Positions 6,252-15,414 are shown, counted from the first letter of the stretch. The stretch: 64,000 nt of DNA from Oscillospiraceae bacterium (GCA_015065965.1 SVPH01000001.1:1-64000); one strand, 5' to 3'. Translations and numbers: made by a program. Notes: generated by a model not told the origin, from the sequence alone.

Positions 6252-8939
6252 ATGAAGTTCTACCTTGAACAGGTTGAATCCGTGTTTAAGCATGTCAACA
6301 GTTCCGAGAACGGACTTTCTGCTGCTGAAGCAGAGAAAAGGCTTGCCGAAAACGGAAAGAACAAACTCAAAGAAGGCAAAAAGAAAACCATGTTCCAGCG
6401 TGTGCTTGAACAACTCTCAGACCCGATGATTATTATCCTTATCGTTGCTGCTGTAATTTCAGCAGTTACCGAATGGTTTGAGCACGGTTCGTTTCATTTC
6501 GTTTTTCCCACCGATACGGTAATCATTCTTGTCGTTGTTGTTATCAACACTGTTCTCGGCGTTGTTCAGGAAAGCAAGGCTGAGGCAGCGATTGAAGCGT
6601 TGCAAGAGATGAGCGCCGCAATGTCAAAGGTTATCCGCGACGGCAAACTTATTTCCGTCAAGAGCGAAGACCTTGTTGTGGGTGATGTTATTGTTCTTGA
6701 AGCAGGTGACGCTGTCCCTGCAGACTGCCGAATTTTTGAATCCGCCAGCATGAAAATAGAGGAAGCGGCACTCACTGGTGAGTCTGTTCCCGTTGATAAA
6801 CTTATCAATGTTCTCAACGGCGGAGATAACGGTGAAGTTCCTCTCGGCGACAGAAAGAACATGGCTTACATGGGTTCTGTTGTTGTTTACGGCAGAGGTA
6901 AGGCTGTTGTAGTCGGTACAGGCATGGATACTGAAATGGGTAAGATTGCCGATGCTATCGCACAGGCTGAAGAAGGTCAGACACCTCTCCAGATTAAACT
7001 CGCTCAACTTTCAAAGATTCTTACAAAACTTGTTCTCGGCATTTGTGTTGTTCTTCTTGCATATCAGATGATTGTTGCTTATTTCGGCGGCACTCTTGAT
7101 TTCTCAACATTCCTTAACGGATTTATGGTAGCGGTTTCGCTCGCCGTTGCGGCTATCCCCGAAGGTCTTGTTGCGGTTGTTACGATTGTTCTTTCAATCG
7201 GCGTTACCAACATGTCGAAGAAAAATGCGATTATCAGAAAACTTACAGCCGTTGAAACTCTCGGTTGTGCACAGATAATCTGCTCCGATAAAACAGGTAC
7301 ACTTACTCAGAATAAGATGACTGTTGTTGACCATTACGGCGATGACGAGGCTCTTATTGCAAAGGCAATGGCTCTTTGCTGCGATGCTGAAATTGACAGT
7401 GACGGTGAAGTTACGGGTGAACCTACTGAAGCAGCACTTGTTAACTATGCAAACGCTCTCGGTTTTAACAAGAATGACCTTGTTGCAGGCGCTCCCAGAA
7501 TCGGCGAAGCACCTTTTGATTCAGGCAGAAAAATGATGTCAACCGTTCATCAGACTGCAGAAGGAATTATTCAGTATACAAAGGGCGCACCCGATGAAAT
7601 CCTTAAGATTTGCACAGGCGCTCTCGTTAACGGTGAAGTTGTTCCTTTCACAGAGGAAATCAAAGCCGCAATCCTTGCGGATAACAAGAGAATGGCAGAC
7701 CAGGCTCTCAGAGTTCTTGCGGTTGCATTCAGAAAATATGATTCTGCTCCTGCAGACTATTCACCTGCAGCGCTTGAAAACGGACTTGTTTTTGTTGGCC
7801 TTACAGGCATGATTGACCCTGCAAGACCCGAGGTTAAGGCTGCTATTGAAGAATGCCGCTCAGCAGGTATCACACCCATCATGATTACCGGTGACCACAA
7901 GGATACTGCTGTTGCTATTGCAATGCAACTCGGCATTATTGAGGATGCATCAAGTGCAATCACAGGTGCACAACTTGATGAAATCAGCGATGAAGATTTT
8001 GCTGAAAGAGTTACAGAGTTCAGAGTATATGCGCGTGTTCAGCCCGAGCACAAAACAAGAATTGTTAACGCATGGCGTGCAAGAGGCATGATCACCGCTA
8101 TGACAGGCGACGGAGTTAACGATGCTCCTTCAATCAAGAGCGCAGATATCGGCGTAGGCATGGGTATTACAGGTACGGATGTTACAAAGAATGTTGCAGA
8201 CATGGTTCTTGCAGACGATAACTTTGCAACAATCGTTGCTGCTGTTTCGGAAGGCAGAAGAATTTATGATAATATCAGGAAGGCTATCCAGTTCCTTCTC
8301 GGTTCAAACCTTTCGGAAGTTCTTTCAATATTTATTGCAACCATCCTTAACTTCACAATTCTTAAGCCCGTTCATCTTCTTTTCATCAATCTTGTAACAG
8401 ACAGTATTCCCGCTCTGGCACTCGGACTTGAAAAGCCCGAAAGAGATATCATGCAGCGCAAACCCAGAAGCAGCAAAGAAGGCGTTTTTGCCGGCGGTAT
8501 GGGCTTTGATGTATTCTATCAGGGTGCACTTGTTACAATTCTTACACTTGCAGCGTTCTTTATCGGAGAATTCCTTGAAAACGGTGTATGGCAATTTACA
8601 AATATTGACCCTGCACATTGCGGCGAAGGTATGACAATGGCATTCCTTACAATGTCAATGTGTGAAATCTTCCACTCATTCAACATGCGTTCACAGAGAG
8701 GCTCTGTTCTCAATATGGTATTCAGTCAGAAGTCACACAACCTTGTTCTTTACGGCGCAATGGTTGCATCGCTTCTTCTCACAACTGCAATTATTGAAAT
8801 TCCTTTCCTTGCAGATATGTTTGAGTTCACACATCTTGATACCAAGGCATACTTCATTTCAATCGGTCTTGCATTCCTTGTAATTCCCATTGTTGAGGTT
8901 GTTAAGGCTATCCAGAGAGCGGCATCCAAGAATAAATAA
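6252..8939 (+). CDS. P-type cation-transporting ATPase (P2A; probable Mn2+/Ca2+ exporter)
   Basis: This 895-residue P-type ATPase belongs to the Ca2+/Mn2+ P2A group. It shows T-G-E-S in the actuator domain, phosphorylation Asp346 in D-K-T-G-T-L-T, K-G-A-P-D-E in the nucleotide domain and G-D-G-V-N-D at the hinge. Membrane site motifs P-E-G-L in M4 and N-L-V-T-D in M6 match the Ca2+/Mn2+ group. ATG 6252 is chosen from AAAGGA spaced 9 nt upstream. The frame stays open to 6120, but that stretch is riboswitch RNA. It would couple ATP hydrolysis to metal efflux. Control by a Mn2+ riboswitch suggests detoxification of manganese, as for Lactococcus YoaB; Ca2+ remains possible. Confidence 0.92.
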   Translation: MKFYLEQVESVFKHVNSSENGLSAAEAEKRLAENGKNKLKEGKKKTMFQRVLEQLSDPMIIILIVAAVISAVTEWFEHGSFHFVFPTDTVIILVVVVINTVLGVVQESKAEAAIEALQEMSAAMSKVIRDGKLISVKSEDLVVGDVIVLEAGDAVPADCRIFESASMKIEEAALTGESVPVDKLINVLNGGDNGEVPLGDRKNMAYMGSVVVYGRGKAVVVGTGMDTEMGKIADAIAQAEEGQTPLQIKLAQLSKILTKLVLGICVVLLAYQMIVAYFGGTLDFSTFLNGFMVAVSLAVAAIPEGLVAVVTIVLSIGVTNMSKKNAIIRKLTAVETLGCAQIICSDKTGTLTQNKMTVVDHYGDDEALIAKAMALCCDAEIDSDGEVTGEPTEAALVNYANALGFNKNDLVAGAPRIGEAPFDSGRKMMSTVHQTAEGIIQYTKGAPDEILKICTGALVNGEVVPFTEEIKAAILADNKRMADQALRVLAVAFRKYDSAPADYSPAALENGLVFVGLTGMIDPARPEVKAAIEECRSAGITPIMITGDHKDTAVAIAMQLGIIEDASSAITGAQLDEISDEDFAERVTEFRVYARVQPEHKTRIVNAWRARGMITAMTGDGVNDAPSIKSADIGVGMGITGTDVTKNVADMVLADDNFATIVAAVSEGRRIYDNIRKAIQFLLGSNLSEVLSIFIATILNFTILKPVHLLFINLVTDSIPALALGLEKPERDIMQRKPRSSKEGVFAGGMGFDVFYQGALVTILTLAAFFIGEFLENGVWQFTNIDPAHCGEGMTMAFLTMSMCEIFHSFNMRSQRGSVLNMVFSQKSHNLVLYGAMVASLLLTTAIIEIPFLADMFEFTHLDTKAYFISIGLAFLVIPIVEVVKAIQRAASKNK

Positions 8940-8946
8940 AAATTTA

Positions 8947-8970
8947 CGCCCCGTACTGCTGTACGGGGCG
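8947..8970. terminator. Bidirectional terminator between ATPase and lipoprotein genes
   Basis: A perfect 10-bp GC-rich stem (CGCCCCGTAC / GTACGGGGCG) has a TGCT loop. The minus-strand side is followed by TAAATTTTT, so it best serves the lipoprotein gene; the plus side has TTGCTTTAT. Confidence 0.8.
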
Positions 8971-8975
8971 TTGCT

Positions 8976-9920
8976 TTATCTGAGTTTATTTATTATTTTG
9001 TCAATAACCTTTTCTTCTTTAACGGAAAGGGTCTCAATATATTCGTTTGCTTTTGCCTGAGACTCATCGTAATACAAGTCGTTTATGCAGGCTGAGCGAT
9101 AGTTTACATACACGCTTTCGCCCTTATCTTTGAGGTTTTCTTTCCACACAATAAACACGCATTCGTCATAAGTGAGTACCTGAACCGTGTTGTCGTTCTG
9201 TGCCGAAACTTTTTCATAAAATCCGTCAGGATATCCTTCGGCACCTTTTTTCAGCAGAACGGATGAAGAAAGCGTGTAGCCTGCATTGAGTGCGTTTTCC
9301 GCAAACTTTTCAATGTCCGTTCCTGCGTTGGCGGCAAGAGTTCTTATGCTGTCAAGGAGTTGATTTTTTTCAAGTTGTGTCATTGCCGAGCCGCTTGCGG
9401 TCGTGTAATAAGCGCAAACCGTGCGGAAACTGATATAGTTTTCATAAAAATAATTCTGAAGAATCGCTTCTGCCTCAGCATCGTCAGTGCCTTTGTCAAA
9501 TTCGGCAGAGAAAAGAGCATCTCTGTATGCCTGTGATGTAAAAATCTTTGTAAGTGTTTGCTTTGATACGCCTATATTTTTATAGTGGTTTTCAAATCTT
9601 AACCAGTAATCATTGACGGTTTGCGAGATTTCTGTTTTTTCTGATGATGAAAGGCTCAATCCTTTGTTCAGAAAATTTGTGTTGGAAAGAAGGTAACGCT
9701 TACATTCGCTGATTGCAGACTCTTTCAACTCGGATTTTTTGGGGTTTTCGGAAAGACCGTAATCCAGCGGTCTTTGTAGAACTTTGTCGAGATAGTATGT
9801 GAAAATTTCGCTGTCGATTTCTGTCCCCGATATTACAAGGGCGGTTTTCTTTTCGCTTGAACATGAGGCAAATGAAAATATCATTAAAACGGTAAGTATC
9901 AACACCGCTGCTCTTTTCAT
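8976..9920 (-). CDS. Predicted lipoprotein, possibly a SurA/PrsA-like foldase
   Basis: This 314-residue protein starts at ATG 9920 (GAAAGGA 8 nt upstream) with a signal peptide ending in a lipobox-like F-A-S-C, so it is probably lipid-anchored on the outer face of the membrane. The region after the Cys (V-I-S-G-T-E-I-D-S-E-I-F-T-Y-Y-L) resembles the N-terminal segment of SurA/PrsA-type chaperones. I see no convincing parvulin PPIase core. The rest is helical and charged. It is transcribed alone, divergently from zapA. Assignment beyond secreted lipoprotein is an inference. Confidence 0.65.
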   Translation of the reverse strand: MKRAAVLILTVLMIFSFASCSSEKKTALVISGTEIDSEIFTYYLDKVLQRPLDYGLSENPKKSELKESAISECKRYLLSNTNFLNKGLSLSSSEKTEISQTVNDYWLRFENHYKNIGVSKQTLTKIFTSQAYRDALFSAEFDKGTDDAEAEAILQNYFYENYISFRTVCAYYTTASGSAMTQLEKNQLLDSIRTLAANAGTDIEKFAENALNAGYTLSSSVLLKKGAEGYPDGFYEKVSAQNDNTVQVLTYDECVFIVWKENLKDKGESVYVNYRSACINDLYYDESQAKANEYIETLSVKEEKVIDKIINKLR

Positions 9921-10066
9921 AAAATCATTCCTTTCATGCCCATCATTATACCACATATTTCTTTCTTTATCAATTAAACCTAAAAAAATTTAAAAAATCT
10001 CTTTATTAGTTTAATATTTTGTTGTATAATCAATAATGTATTAATTATTTATACGGGGTGAAAACC

Positions 10067-10402
10067 ATGGAAAAAATCAGACTTTTAATTGCAGGCGAGG
10101 AATATAATATTTCAACAGACGATGATCTTGATTATGTTGCTCAACTCGGCTCGGAACTTGATAAAAGAATCAGCGGACTTATGATGAGCAACTCAAGAAT
10201 TTCCGTTACTCAGGCTGCTATTGTAACCGCTCTTGAATATGCGGATTTGGCAAAAAAGAACGAAATTACATCCGAAAACCTCAGAGCACAGATTCAGGAA
10301 TATCTTGAGGATGCAGCAAGAGCAAGAACGGATGCTGAGATCACAAAGCGTGAACTTGAAAGAGTTTCAAAGGAACTCGCTGCTGTTAAGGCTTCAAAAT
10401 AA
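10067..10402 (+). CDS. zapA: Cell division protein ZapA
   Basis: This 111-residue protein shows the ZapA pattern: a short beta-rich N-terminus (I-A-G-E-E-Y-N-I), a globular segment with Y-V-A-Q-L-G-S-E-L-D-K-R-I, then a long coiled coil to the C-terminus. ZapA binds and bundles FtsZ filaments at the division septum. ATG 10067 is preferred because GGGGTG lies 6 nt upstream; the in-frame GTG at 10058 is part of that ribosome binding site. The gene is separated by only 2 nt from the U32 protease-family gene, a pairing that I recall from other Clostridia. Confidence 0.88.
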   Translation: MEKIRLLIAGEEYNISTDDDLDYVAQLGSELDKRISGLMMSNSRISVTQAAIVTALEYADLAKKNEITSENLRAQIQEYLEDAARARTDAEITKRELERVSKELAAVKASK

Positions 10403-10404
10403 TA

Positions 10405-12453
10405 ATGGCGGTTGAGATTCTTGCCCCTGCAGGCAGTCTTGATGCGCTCAAAGCGGCTGTGCGCTGCGGCGCAAATGCCGTTTATCTTGGCGGCAAGGTG
10501 CTTAATGCCCGAAGGAATGCATCGAATTTCTCAGAGGAGGAACTTGCTGCTGCCGTTGAGTATTGCCATGCAAGGAATGTCAAGGTATACATGACTCTCA
10601 ACACTCTGGTGAGTGACAGAGAACTTGAAACAGCATATGAAGCGGTTAAGTGTGCCTGCAGAGTCAATGCGGATGCACTTATTCTGCAGGATTTGGGACT
10701 CGCCGCAGTTGTGCGCCGGGTCTCTCGGTCTATGCCCATGCATGCATCAACCCAGATGTCTGTTCAGAGTATAGAGGGAATAAGAGTGCTCGAAAAACTC
10801 GGCTTCACAAGAGCAGTGCTTCCGCGCGAACTTTCGGAAAAAGAAATTTATGCTATATCATCACAGACAAATATGGAACTCGAATACTTTGTTCACGGTG
10901 CTCTGTGCATGTGTGTTTCAGGTCAGTGCCTTATGAGTTCGGTTTTGGGCGGCAGAAGCGGCAACAGAGGGCTATGTGCTCAGCCTTGCCGTCTGCCTTT
11001 CGGTGTTAATGTCAAGGGCGGCAGTAACCTCAGCCTTAAGGATTTATCGCTTGTTGAAGAACTCGGCAGGCTTGAAAAGGCAGGAATTTGTTCGTTTAAA
11101 ATTGAGGGTAGAATGAAACGTCCCGAATATGTTGCAGCGGCGGTTACAGCATGCAAAAACAGTATTGATAATAAAAACGACAGTGAAATAAGCAATGCGC
11201 TCCACGCCGTTTTTTCTCGTTCCGGTTTTACAAAAGGGTATTTTGAAGGAAAACTCGGCAAGGAAATGTTTGGCATAAGGCGCAAAGAAGATGTGGAAGG
11301 CGCAGCAGGAGTTCTCTCGGGTTTGCAAAAACTATACGACAACGAAAACCCTCTTATTCCTGTTGATTTATCGCTTACTTTCAAAGAGAACGAGCCGATG
11401 AAACTTAAGGCTTCGGCTCTGGGTTTTAAGGCAGAGGCGGTGAGTGAAAAAATGCCCGAACCCGCACTCAACAAACCGCTCAGCCGTGAAGACCTTGTTC
11501 AAAGAATTTCAAAATGCGGCGGCACGCAGTTTGCAGTGCATAACATTGATATAGATTTTACCGAGGGACTTAATGCTTCGGCAGGGGCAATCAATGCACT
11601 GCGCAGGAATGCCCTTGAACTGCTTGAAAAAGAATTGGTTCGCAGAGAGAATATTACTGTTGCTGATTATAAAACAAATATAAAGCCTCATAAGGCAGAC
11701 GGAATAAAATATCATGCCAGATTTTTCTGCCAAGATCAGATACCTGAGAATCTGAGCGGTGTTTCAAGAGTGATTCTTCCGGTAGAAGTCAGCGGCGGAA
11801 CAGTTGAAAAACTCAGAGCAAAAGGAATTGAAACCGCAGTTGAAATCCCTGCCGCAGTATTCTCAAATGCAGATAAATACATTGAAAAACTGAAAGAGTT
11901 AAAGAAATACGGTTTGTCACTTGCATGGGTCTGCACCCTTGACGGCATTGGAATTGCAGAAAAAGCAGGGCTTGATTTTGTTTCAGGTTTCGGAATGAAT
12001 ATATATAACAGTGAATCAATAGACGTAATTGAAAAACTTAACGCAAAGGACTGCCTTATTTCTTGCGAGATGAGTCTTTCCGATGCATCAGGGCTTGGCA
12101 GCGATTTGCCGAGAGGTGCAGTGATATACGGCAGAATTCCGCTTATGCTCACAAGGAACTGTCCAGTAAAAAATAAAATCACTTGTACAGAATGCGGAGG
12201 CAGGAGCGTGCTTGTTGACAGAATGGGTGTTGAATTCCCCGTTGTCTGTAAAAACGGAGCAAGTTTTGTTCTCAATTCAAGACCGATATGGCTTGCTGAT
12301 AAAGCAAATGAGTTGCGCAATCTTGATTTCGGGTTGCTTTACTTTACAAACGAAACAAAATATGAATGCGAAAGAGTGATAAGTGCCTATAATAATAATG
12401 AAAAGGCAGATAGTGAATTCACGAGAGGACTTTATTTCAGAAAAGTTTTGTAA
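10405..12453 (+). CDS. U32 family peptidase-like protein (RlhA/TrhP type)
   Basis: This 682-residue protein opens with the U32 signature (L-A-P-A-G-S-L-D-A-L-K-A-A-V, G-A-N-A-V-Y-L-G-G) and has the conserved E-Y-F-V-H-G-A-L-C and G-L-C-A-Q-P-C-R motifs. Its length and C-terminal half, with C-P-V-K and C-T-E-C cysteines, fit the long form with a DUF3656-type region, as in E. coli RlhA. Characterised U32 relatives act in hydroxylation of 23S rRNA C2501 (RlhA) or of tRNA uridine-34 (TrhP), using iron-sulfur cysteines, rather than as true proteases. Which RNA is modified here cannot be decided. It starts 2 nt after zapA. Confidence 0.85.
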   Translation: MAVEILAPAGSLDALKAAVRCGANAVYLGGKVLNARRNASNFSEEELAAAVEYCHARNVKVYMTLNTLVSDRELETAYEAVKCACRVNADALILQDLGLAAVVRRVSRSMPMHASTQMSVQSIEGIRVLEKLGFTRAVLPRELSEKEIYAISSQTNMELEYFVHGALCMCVSGQCLMSSVLGGRSGNRGLCAQPCRLPFGVNVKGGSNLSLKDLSLVEELGRLEKAGICSFKIEGRMKRPEYVAAAVTACKNSIDNKNDSEISNALHAVFSRSGFTKGYFEGKLGKEMFGIRRKEDVEGAAGVLSGLQKLYDNENPLIPVDLSLTFKENEPMKLKASALGFKAEAVSEKMPEPALNKPLSREDLVQRISKCGGTQFAVHNIDIDFTEGLNASAGAINALRRNALELLEKELVRRENITVADYKTNIKPHKADGIKYHARFFCQDQIPENLSGVSRVILPVEVSGGTVEKLRAKGIETAVEIPAAVFSNADKYIEKLKELKKYGLSLAWVCTLDGIGIAEKAGLDFVSGFGMNIYNSESIDVIEKLNAKDCLISCEMSLSDASGLGSDLPRGAVIYGRIPLMLTRNCPVKNKITCTECGGRSVLVDRMGVEFPVVCKNGASFVLNSRPIWLADKANELRNLDFGLLYFTNETKYECERVISAYNNNEKADSEFTRGLYFRKVL

Positions 12454-12458
12454 AACTC

Positions 12459-12487
12459 TTGAATATTCAAAAAAATAGCGTTATACT
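12459..12487 (+). promoter_or_regulatory. ddh promoter
   Basis: TTGAAT (12459-12464) and TATACT (12482-12487) are 17 nt apart and 30 nt upstream of the ddh start, right after the U32 gene stop. Confidence 0.65.
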
Positions 12488-12517
12488 TTTTCAATAAACG
12501 CGAAGGGATGTATGTTT

Positions 12518-13501
12518 ATGAGTATCAAAATAGGAATTTTCGGTTACGGAAATATCGGCAAGGGCATCGAATGCGGAATTCAGCAAAACCCCGATATGGA
12601 ACTTGCCGCAGTTTTTACACGCAGAGATCCTGCACAGGTTAAAACAATTTTTTCGGGTGTGCCTGTTGTTTCTGCAGATGATGTTGCTGATTATGCGGAT
12701 AAAATCGACGTCATGATTATGTGCGGTGGCAGCGCAACGGATTTGCCTGTTCAGACTCCTGCAATGGCAAAACTTTTTAATGTTATTGACAGTTTTGATA
12801 CACACGCACGCATAGCCGAGCATTTTGCAAATGTTGACGAGGCGGCAAAGGCAAGCGGCAAAACAGCAATCATTTCGGTTGGTTGGGATCCGGGCCTTTT
12901 CTCGCTTAACCGTCTTTATGCCGATGCAATTCTCCCTGAGGGACAGAATTACACTTTCTGGGGCAAAGGTATCAGCCAGGGTCATTCCGATGCAATCAGA
13001 AGGATTGACGGCGTTGTGGATGCAAGGCAGTATACCGTTCCCGTACCTGCTGCCGTTGAAGCGGTAAGAAGCGGTTCAAACCCCGAACTGACAACACGCA
13101 TGAAGCATACAAGGGAATGCTATGTTGTTGCCGAGGATGGCGCAGATAAGGCAAGAATTGAGCAGGAAATCAAGAGCATGCCCAACTATTTTGCCGATTA
13201 CGATACAACTGTTACTTTTGTTACTCAGCAGGAACTTAATGAGAATCATGGCGGATTGCCTCATCAGGGCATTGTTCTGCGTTCGGGCTGTACGGGCGCA
13301 AACAGAGAGAATACACACATTATTGAATATTCGCTCAAACTTGATTCAAACCCTGAGTTTACATCAAGTGTTCTTCTTGCTTATGCGAGAGCGGCATATA
13401 AACTCAACAAAGCGGGTGACTGCGGCTGCAAGAGTGTTCTTGATATTGCTCCTGCTATGCTTTCACCAAAGAGCAGTGCAGATATAGTGCAATATCTGTA
13501 A
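12518..13501 (+). CDS. ddh: meso-diaminopimelate D-dehydrogenase
   Basis: This 327-residue enzyme matches Ddh, which reductively aminates L-tetrahydrodipicolinate to meso-DAP with NADPH and ammonia in one step of lysine and peptidoglycan synthesis. An N-terminal Rossmann motif G-Y-G-N-I-G-K-G is followed by M-C-G-G-S-A-T-D, D-S-F-D-T-H and S-V-G-W-D-P-G-L-F-S, all family hallmarks. ATG 12518 is chosen with GAAGGG 10 nt upstream; ATG 12512 is possible. It forms its own unit. A short 6-bp hairpin (13505-13526) before an AT-rich run may end transcription. Together with lysC it supports a dehydrogenase-type lysine route. Confidence 0.95.
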   Translation: MSIKIGIFGYGNIGKGIECGIQQNPDMELAAVFTRRDPAQVKTIFSGVPVVSADDVADYADKIDVMIMCGGSATDLPVQTPAMAKLFNVIDSFDTHARIAEHFANVDEAAKASGKTAIISVGWDPGLFSLNRLYADAILPEGQNYTFWGKGISQGHSDAIRRIDGVVDARQYTVPVPAAVEAVRSGSNPELTTRMKHTRECYVVAEDGADKARIEQEIKSMPNYFADYDTTVTFVTQQELNENHGGLPHQGIVLRSGCTGANRENTHIIEYSLKLDSNPEFTSSVLLAYARAAYKLNKAGDCGCKSVLDIAPAMLSPKSSADIVQYL

Positions 13502-13558
13502 TTTGCATACTATATATAATGTATGCCAAAATTTAATTAAAAAAATCGAAAAAAGTGC

Positions 13559-13587
13559 TTGACTGCAGAGGTTTATTGTGGTATCAT
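13559..13587 (+). promoter_or_regulatory. rpmG-secE-nusG promoter
   Basis: TTGACT (13559-13564) and TATCAT (13582-13587) are 17 nt apart. An 8-bp inverted repeat GCAGAGGT (13565-13572) / ACCTCTGC (13594-13601) flanks the -10 and could be an operator. The leader is about 135 nt long and contains another perfect 8-bp stem, TTTCAGGT / ACCTGAAA, at 13672-13697. Confidence 0.7.
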
Positions 13588-13732
13588 AATTCTACCTCTG
13601 CACGAGGGTTCTTTTTTTGTGCCCAAAAATAAGTTGTTACAAACTGATAAGCAGAGGGAGGCCTGGCTTTGTTTCAGGTTGCCTGATAGACCTGAAAACA
13701 GGGCTAATAATTCCAAAATGGAGGTGCCGCAC

Positions 13733-13897
13733 ATGGCTGCTAACGGTAAAAGAGTAAAAATCACACTTTCTTGCACCGAATGCAAACAGCGCAATTACAA
13801 CACAATGAAAAACAAGCAGAACACACCTGACAGGCTGGAGATGAACAAGTACTGCCGTTTCTGCAGGAAGCATACTCTCCACAAAGAATCAAAGTAA
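13733..13897 (+). CDS. rpmG: 50S ribosomal protein L33
   Basis: This 54-residue protein carries K-R-V-K-I-T-L at its start, C-T-E-C and C-R-F-C zinc-binding pairs, and the [11 protein letters not shown] block typical of L33. GGAGGTG 6 nt upstream fixes ATG 13733; earlier in-frame starts fall in the leader. It is the first gene of the rpmG-secE-nusG-rplKA transcription unit, a standard Firmicutes order. Confidence 0.96.
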   Translation: MAANGKRVKITLSCTECKQRNYNTMKNKQNTPDRLEMNKYCRFCRKHTLHKESK

Positions 13898-13914
13898 GCG
13901 GGAGGATTTAACCT

Positions 13915-14286
13915 ATGGCTAAAAAGGAAGTTTCCCAAGCAGCAGAAAAGGTTGCCGCCGCAGAGAAGAAAAAAGAAAAGAAGCCTGCTAACCCCAACGG
14001 AAATTTTTTCGTAAGAGCCGGCAAGGCAATCAAAAAGTTCTGCAAAGACATCAAGGGCGAAATTAAGAAGATTGTTTGGCCCGATGCAAAAACAGTTATC
14101 AAGTCAACTGCCATCGTTCTTTTGGTTGTTGCTGTATGCGGAGTAGTTATCTTCGCAATCGACCAACTCCTCTCAGGCGGTCTTTCACTTCTTAAAGACG
14201 CAGCACAGAGCATTGGCGAATCAGCAAACACAGCCACTACCACTGCTGCAAGCACAGGTATGATTGGTAATCTCTTTATCGGCTGA
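13915..14286 (+). CDS. secE: Preprotein translocase subunit SecE
   Basis: This 123-residue protein has a Lys/Ala-rich N-terminal extension, the conserved amphipathic segment (F-C-K-D-I-K-G-E-I-K-K-I-V-W-P) and one membrane helix at about residues 62-84, as in the short Gram-positive SecE. SecE clamps SecY in the SecYEG channel. The C-terminal ~40 residues (Ser/Thr/Ala-rich) extend further than in many homologues. GGGAGG is 8 nt upstream. It sits 17 nt after rpmG and 16 nt before nusG. Confidence 0.94.
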   Translation: MAKKEVSQAAEKVAAAEKKKEKKPANPNGNFFVRAGKAIKKFCKDIKGEIKKIVWPDAKTVIKSTAIVLLVVAVCGVVIFAIDQLLSGGLSLLKDAAQSIGESANTATTTAASTGMIGNLFIG

Positions 14287-14302
14287 TAAAGGAGGCTAAA
14301 CG

Positions 14303-14851
14303 ATGTCAATCGACACAAGATGGTATGTAGTCCATACCTACTCAGGTTATGAAAACAAGGTTGCGACCAACATCGAAAAGATGGTCGAAAACCGCAAAAT
14401 GCAGGATCAGATCCTTGAAGTTAAGATTCCTACAGAAATTGTTACCGATGTTGAGAAAAAGAAAGAGGTTGAGCGCAAACTCTTCCCCGGCTATGTTCTT
14501 GTTAAGGTAGCAGTTACACCCGATAGGGACAACCGTCCCGCAATGAGCGATGAAACATGGCTTCTCATCCGCAACACAAGAGGTGTAACCGGTTTCGTAG
14601 GCCCTGAAAACAAGGCTATTCCTCTTACTGACGAAGAAGTTATCAGGCTCGGAGTCGAGAAGAGAACAGTTGAAGTTTCATATCAGGTTGGCGATACAGT
14701 CAACATCATTGATGAAATTTTTGACGGTTTCACAGGCGTTGTTGAGGAACTTGATGTTGATAACAACATGGTCAAGGTTTCGGTATCCGCACTCTTTGGC
14801 AAACAGACAACCGTTGAACTCGAACTCGATCAGGTTGAACTTGCCGAATAA
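14303..14851 (+). CDS. nusG: Transcription termination/antitermination factor NusG
   Basis: This 182-residue protein begins W-Y-V-V-H-T-Y-S-G-Y-E-N-K-V, the NGN domain that binds RNA polymerase, and ends with a KOW domain (V-N-I-I-D-E-I-F-D-G-F-T-G). The F-P-G-Y-V-L-V motif and length match canonical NusG. It modulates elongation and couples transcription with translation. It lies directly after secE behind AAAGGAGG. Confidence 0.97.
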   Translation: MSIDTRWYVVHTYSGYENKVATNIEKMVENRKMQDQILEVKIPTEIVTDVEKKKEVERKLFPGYVLVKVAVTPDRDNRPAMSDETWLLIRNTRGVTGFVGPENKAIPLTDEEVIRLGVEKRTVEVSYQVGDTVNIIDEIFDGFTGVVEELDVDNNMVKVSVSALFGKQTTVELELDQVELAE

Positions 14852-14924
14852 TCACGGTAATTTGAGGGATTTATCCCTTTCAAATTTAGCGCTTTAACAG
14901 CGCAGTCCGCTTATGCGTGGCTTC

Positions 14925-14959
14925 GTGGGAGGAGCAGAGAATGCTCCGCAATTTACCAC
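14925..14959 (+). promoter_or_regulatory. Candidate L1-binding mRNA motif before rplK
   Basis: GTGG-GA-GGAGC pairs with GCTCC-GCAATTTA-CCAC, giving two helices around an asymmetric internal loop. The same arrangement recurs before rplA. Ribosomal protein L1 is known to repress its operon through a leader mimicking its 23S rRNA site; assignment to L1 is inferred from position and duplication. Two plain hairpins (14859-14886 and near 14890-14902) lie upstream in the same 129-nt spacer. Confidence 0.5.
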
Positions 14960-14980
14960 ATATTATGGAGGTTTTTAATT

Positions 14981-15406
14981 ATGGCACAGAAAGTTGTCGG
15001 CTTAATTAAGTTACAGATCCCCGCAGGCAAGGCTACTCCGGCTCCCCCGGTAGGTCCTGCTCTCGGTCAGCACGGCGTTAACATCATGTCCTTCACAAAG
15101 GAATTCAATGAGCGCACAAAGAACGACATGGGTCTTATCATTCCTGTTGTTATTACAGTTTACGCTGACCGTACATTCAGCTTTATCACAAAGACTCCCC
15201 CCGCTGCAGTTCTTATCAAGAAGGCTTGCGGTATTGACAGCGGTTCGGGCGTTCCCAACAAAACCAAGGTTGCAACAATCACACAGGATCAGGTTCGCAA
15301 GATTGCTGAGCAGAAGATGCCTGACCTCAACGCTGCTTCAGTTGAAGCCGCTATGAGCATGATCGCAGGTACAGCACGCAGCATGGGCGTTACAGTTACT
15401 GATTGA
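14981..15406 (+). CDS. rplK: 50S ribosomal protein L11
   Basis: This 141-residue protein opens with [23 protein letters not shown], the L11 signature, and has the [10 protein letters not shown] linker and a C-terminal rRNA-binding domain. It builds the GTPase-associated centre with L10 and L7/L12. GGAGG is 8 nt upstream. It is followed by rplA in the usual operon. Confidence 0.98.
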   Translation: MAQKVVGLIKLQIPAGKATPAPPVGPALGQHGVNIMSFTKEFNERTKNDMGLIIPVVITVYADRTFSFITKTPPAAVLIKKACGIDSGSGVPNKTKVATITQDQVRKIAEQKMPDLNAASVEAAMSMIAGTARSMGVTVTD

Positions 15407-15414
15407 TGCACACT

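Noticed and set aside
11736-12320. 194-codon open frame opposite the U32 gene
   Set aside because: Antisense shadow of a strongly conserved gene, without ribosome binding site or recognisable motif.
13559-13732. Longer rpmG protein starting upstream
   Set aside because: The upstream part covers the promoter and leader; L33 homologues begin at M-A-x-x-x-K-R-V and GGAGGTG marks ATG 13733.
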